Shown here in pieces: positions 58,863 through 64,000 of a DNA stretch of 64,000 bases. The position numbers were made by a program, and so were the translations under genes. Numbering within the stretch: position 1 is the stretch's first letter; every line of letters begins with the position of its first letter. This DNA comes from Cinnamomum chago (Eukaryota; Streptophyta; Magnoliopsida; Laurales; Lauraceae), in NCBI GenBank assembly GCA_038049695.1, contig CP142461.1:28527001-28591000 (forward strand), given 5' to 3'. The notes below the pieces were generated by a model that worked only from the letters and a program-made list of their open reading frames with translations, did not search any database and was not told the origin of the DNA.

Positions 58863-59062
58863 ATGATATGGCGGATGCCGGATGTCTTGCAAGGGAAAAG
58901 GAGTGTTTTGGCTAACCATTTCTTTTCATGTTTAATTTTTTTGGTTGGTTGTGTTTTCGTTTGGTTTTCATTTTGGTTTGAGTATTCTGATTAGCTCGAT
59001 GTGTGTTCTTCTGTTTGTATTTTCTTTTTCTTTTTAATGAAATTTACTGTTATAAAAAAAAA

Positions 59063-60222
59063 AATGAAAAGATGACACTCCTTTTCTATACACAGAAAAA
59101 GATGTTTATCCTTTACTCCATGCTCTAACAAGTTGTCTCCCTTCTAAAGTCCACAGTAACCACTCGAAGGGGTCGTTTGTTTGCACTTATTTACTTACGT
59201 AAGTGATACACATGTAATTTTTACACAAGAACACATTTATTTGCACTCATTTATGCATCACATGCATAAAGTTTGGCGTGGAAATGGTGTGTAAATGATG
59301 CCATTTGCACACCTCTGACCTCTCCAGTTGTGAAACCATTACACACCTCACACCTTAGAGAGGTTACGGGAAAACTACTGCCTACAATAGATCGCAGGAT
59401 CAATACCCATCAATTACTCTTTTTTTTTTTAAAGTCTTGTGGGCTCCAGAATTTTAATCTGAACCGTTCAAATTTTTTATTGAATGCGTAAACCCCAAGG
59501 CGCTAGTTTTATACCATAAACCTTCATAGATTTTGAGAAATATGTGAAAACGCCCAAAAAAAACCCCCAATCTATAGATCTGAACTTTTGTGACCCAGTT
59601 CATGATACAAAACTAGTGGGCCCCCAATTCATGATCCAAGGCGTTCAATATTCTCATATAAATGATAAACCTCAAGACATGAAGTTTCATAAACAATTAA
59701 ATCCCCTGTTATTTACTCATGTGAAAATTATGCTTCCAAACAAACATGGTAATATGTTTCACATTACATATATAAATTTTACATACGTAAATCCCATTTT
59801 CATATCCCATGCATGGAAGGCAAACGACCTCTAGCAGAATACTTATTAGGGTTGGATTTTTCTTTTAATCGATAACTTACATAACCACAAAAGTAGCAGT
59901 AGTATAAAATAACTCCTGTAAAATACCACAAAAAGAGTGACCTGTAAACTGAAAAAATAGAAATTTAGAATTAATAATTAGGGCCTAATACCTAAAACAC
60001 AAATTGAAATATTTAATTGATTATGTCCACAAATTGAATTATAAATGTAGCAAGAATGTAATTTGTTATGTGGGGACGATTAATTTCATATGGTCCTTAA
60101 CCATAATCACCAGTGGATCAGCTTTATTTGATAGCCTCTCATGTACCATATATTTTGTTAGATTCAACTAGTTAGTCAAATTTCATTGTACTTAATTATC
60201 AATATTGTACATTACACTCCAT
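59063..60222. other. Spacer upstream of the p24 gene, with a possible MITE
   Basis: 59169-59832 is bounded by AGGGGTCGTTTGTTTGC and (reversed) AGAGGTCGTTTGCCTTCC and shares TTTACGTA-type words near both ends, so it may be a MITE. No target duplication was found. 59833-60222 is AT-rich promoter-proximal sequence. Confidence 0.4.
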
Positions 60223-60230
60223 TATAAATA
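60223..60230 (+). promoter_or_regulatory. TATA box of the p24 gene
   Basis: TATAAATA in CATTATAAATAGTGG lies 258 bp before the start codon. The transcript would begin near 60255, giving a CT-rich leader (TTCTCCAAAATCTC). A splice acceptor (AAATGCACAG) touches the start codon, so part of this leader may be removed. The only nearby donor (GTAAAG at 60429) would leave a 60-nt intron. Confidence 0.55.
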
Positions 60231-60488
60231 GTGGTTGGGACTTGGGAGCATTAAGCCATTAACACGACGACTTCTCCAAAATCTCTTGCTTTTCTTTAAG
60301 TTGTTTCGGCTTGTTTAGGCTATGGATATATTTGGATTTGCATTCTTCATTTTAATGATTTTTGCTGAATATTATTCTTACATGTCCAGCACTTCATTTT
60401 ATCCATTTTTTTTAAACTTTGCTTTTATGTAAAGTGCTTTTGTGTGGATTTATCTAACTTCTAACTTCTGCTTATTCTAAATGCACAG

Positions 60489-64000
<3,512 letters not shown>

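Larger units (their letters stand above)
50750..59062 (+). mobile_element. L1-type LINE, near full length, with four nested insertions
   Basis: In order: an RRM domain of ORF1 (50854-51105), endonuclease (53506-53890), reverse transcriptase (54820-55990), the C-terminal RT-associated region (58060-58862), and a 3' end AATGAAATTTACTGTTAT followed by an A-run at about 59051-59062. Removing the insertions at 52381, 54020 and 56002 leaves about 5.5 kb, a usual L1 length. The 5' border is not sharp and I could not find the flanking duplication. Many stops and shifts show that it is inactive. Confidence 0.85.

Overview
This is nuclear DNA of a flowering plant with a large, transposon-rich genome. 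The signs are spliced genes with GT-AG introns, plant-type gene families, LTR, LINE, hAT, PIF/Harbinger and Mutator-like elements at high density, and AT-rich spacers. I cannot name the species; a woody dicot or magnoliid would fit. Only two host genes can be recognised with confidence, and both run off the window: the 5' part of MED23 (minus strand, 1-6927) at the left edge and a p24-beta-type emp24/GOLD cargo receptor (plus strand, 60489 to the end) at the right edge. A third trace of host sequence is a promoter-like stretch with two small exons at 49.3-49.74 kb. It may belong to an unseen gene or to distant 5' exons of the p24 gene.

From 0.26 to 6.68 kb is the second intron of MED23, loaded with a MULE-like MITE, a complete TRIM retroelement, a LINE tail and older repeats. 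Only about 310 bp upstream of the MED23 start codon begins what looks like a giant Mutator-like element (7.24-33.33 kb). It has inward-facing arms at both ends and a third copy of the right arm inside. Its left arm leads rightward into a plant-mobile-domain (PMD) gene and an Ulp1-type cysteine protease gene. Its inner right arm leads leftward into the N-terminus of a MuDR-type transposase. All are degraded. Between them lie a second transposon-associated gene, an array with 18 exact copies of a 10-bp palindrome that matches the RNA polymerase III B box, a 309-bp tandem array, a dispersed palindromic mini-element, a smaller MULE, a Tourist-like MITE and two solo LTRs.

From 33.6 to 48 kb the window is spacer cut by an RTE-type LINE, a hAT element, and a cluster of MULEs. 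Two of these are Pack-MULEs, carrying fragments of an EXORDIUM-like gene and of an oligopeptidase B/protease II gene. Their termini resemble those of the giant element. From about 50.75 to 59.06 kb lies an L1-type LINE (RRM, endonuclease, reverse transcriptase, C-terminal zinc-knuckle region) broken by four younger insertions: a 300-bp hAT MITE, a 390-bp solo LTR, and a 2-kb hAT that itself carries a 1.23-kb PIF/Harbinger element with about eight TCP-type GTGGGCCC motifs. Exact target-site duplications were read directly for most of these, so the order of insertion can be reconstructed.

All calls come from reading the sequence by eye. Protein family names rest on recognised motifs and remembered family patterns, not on database searches.
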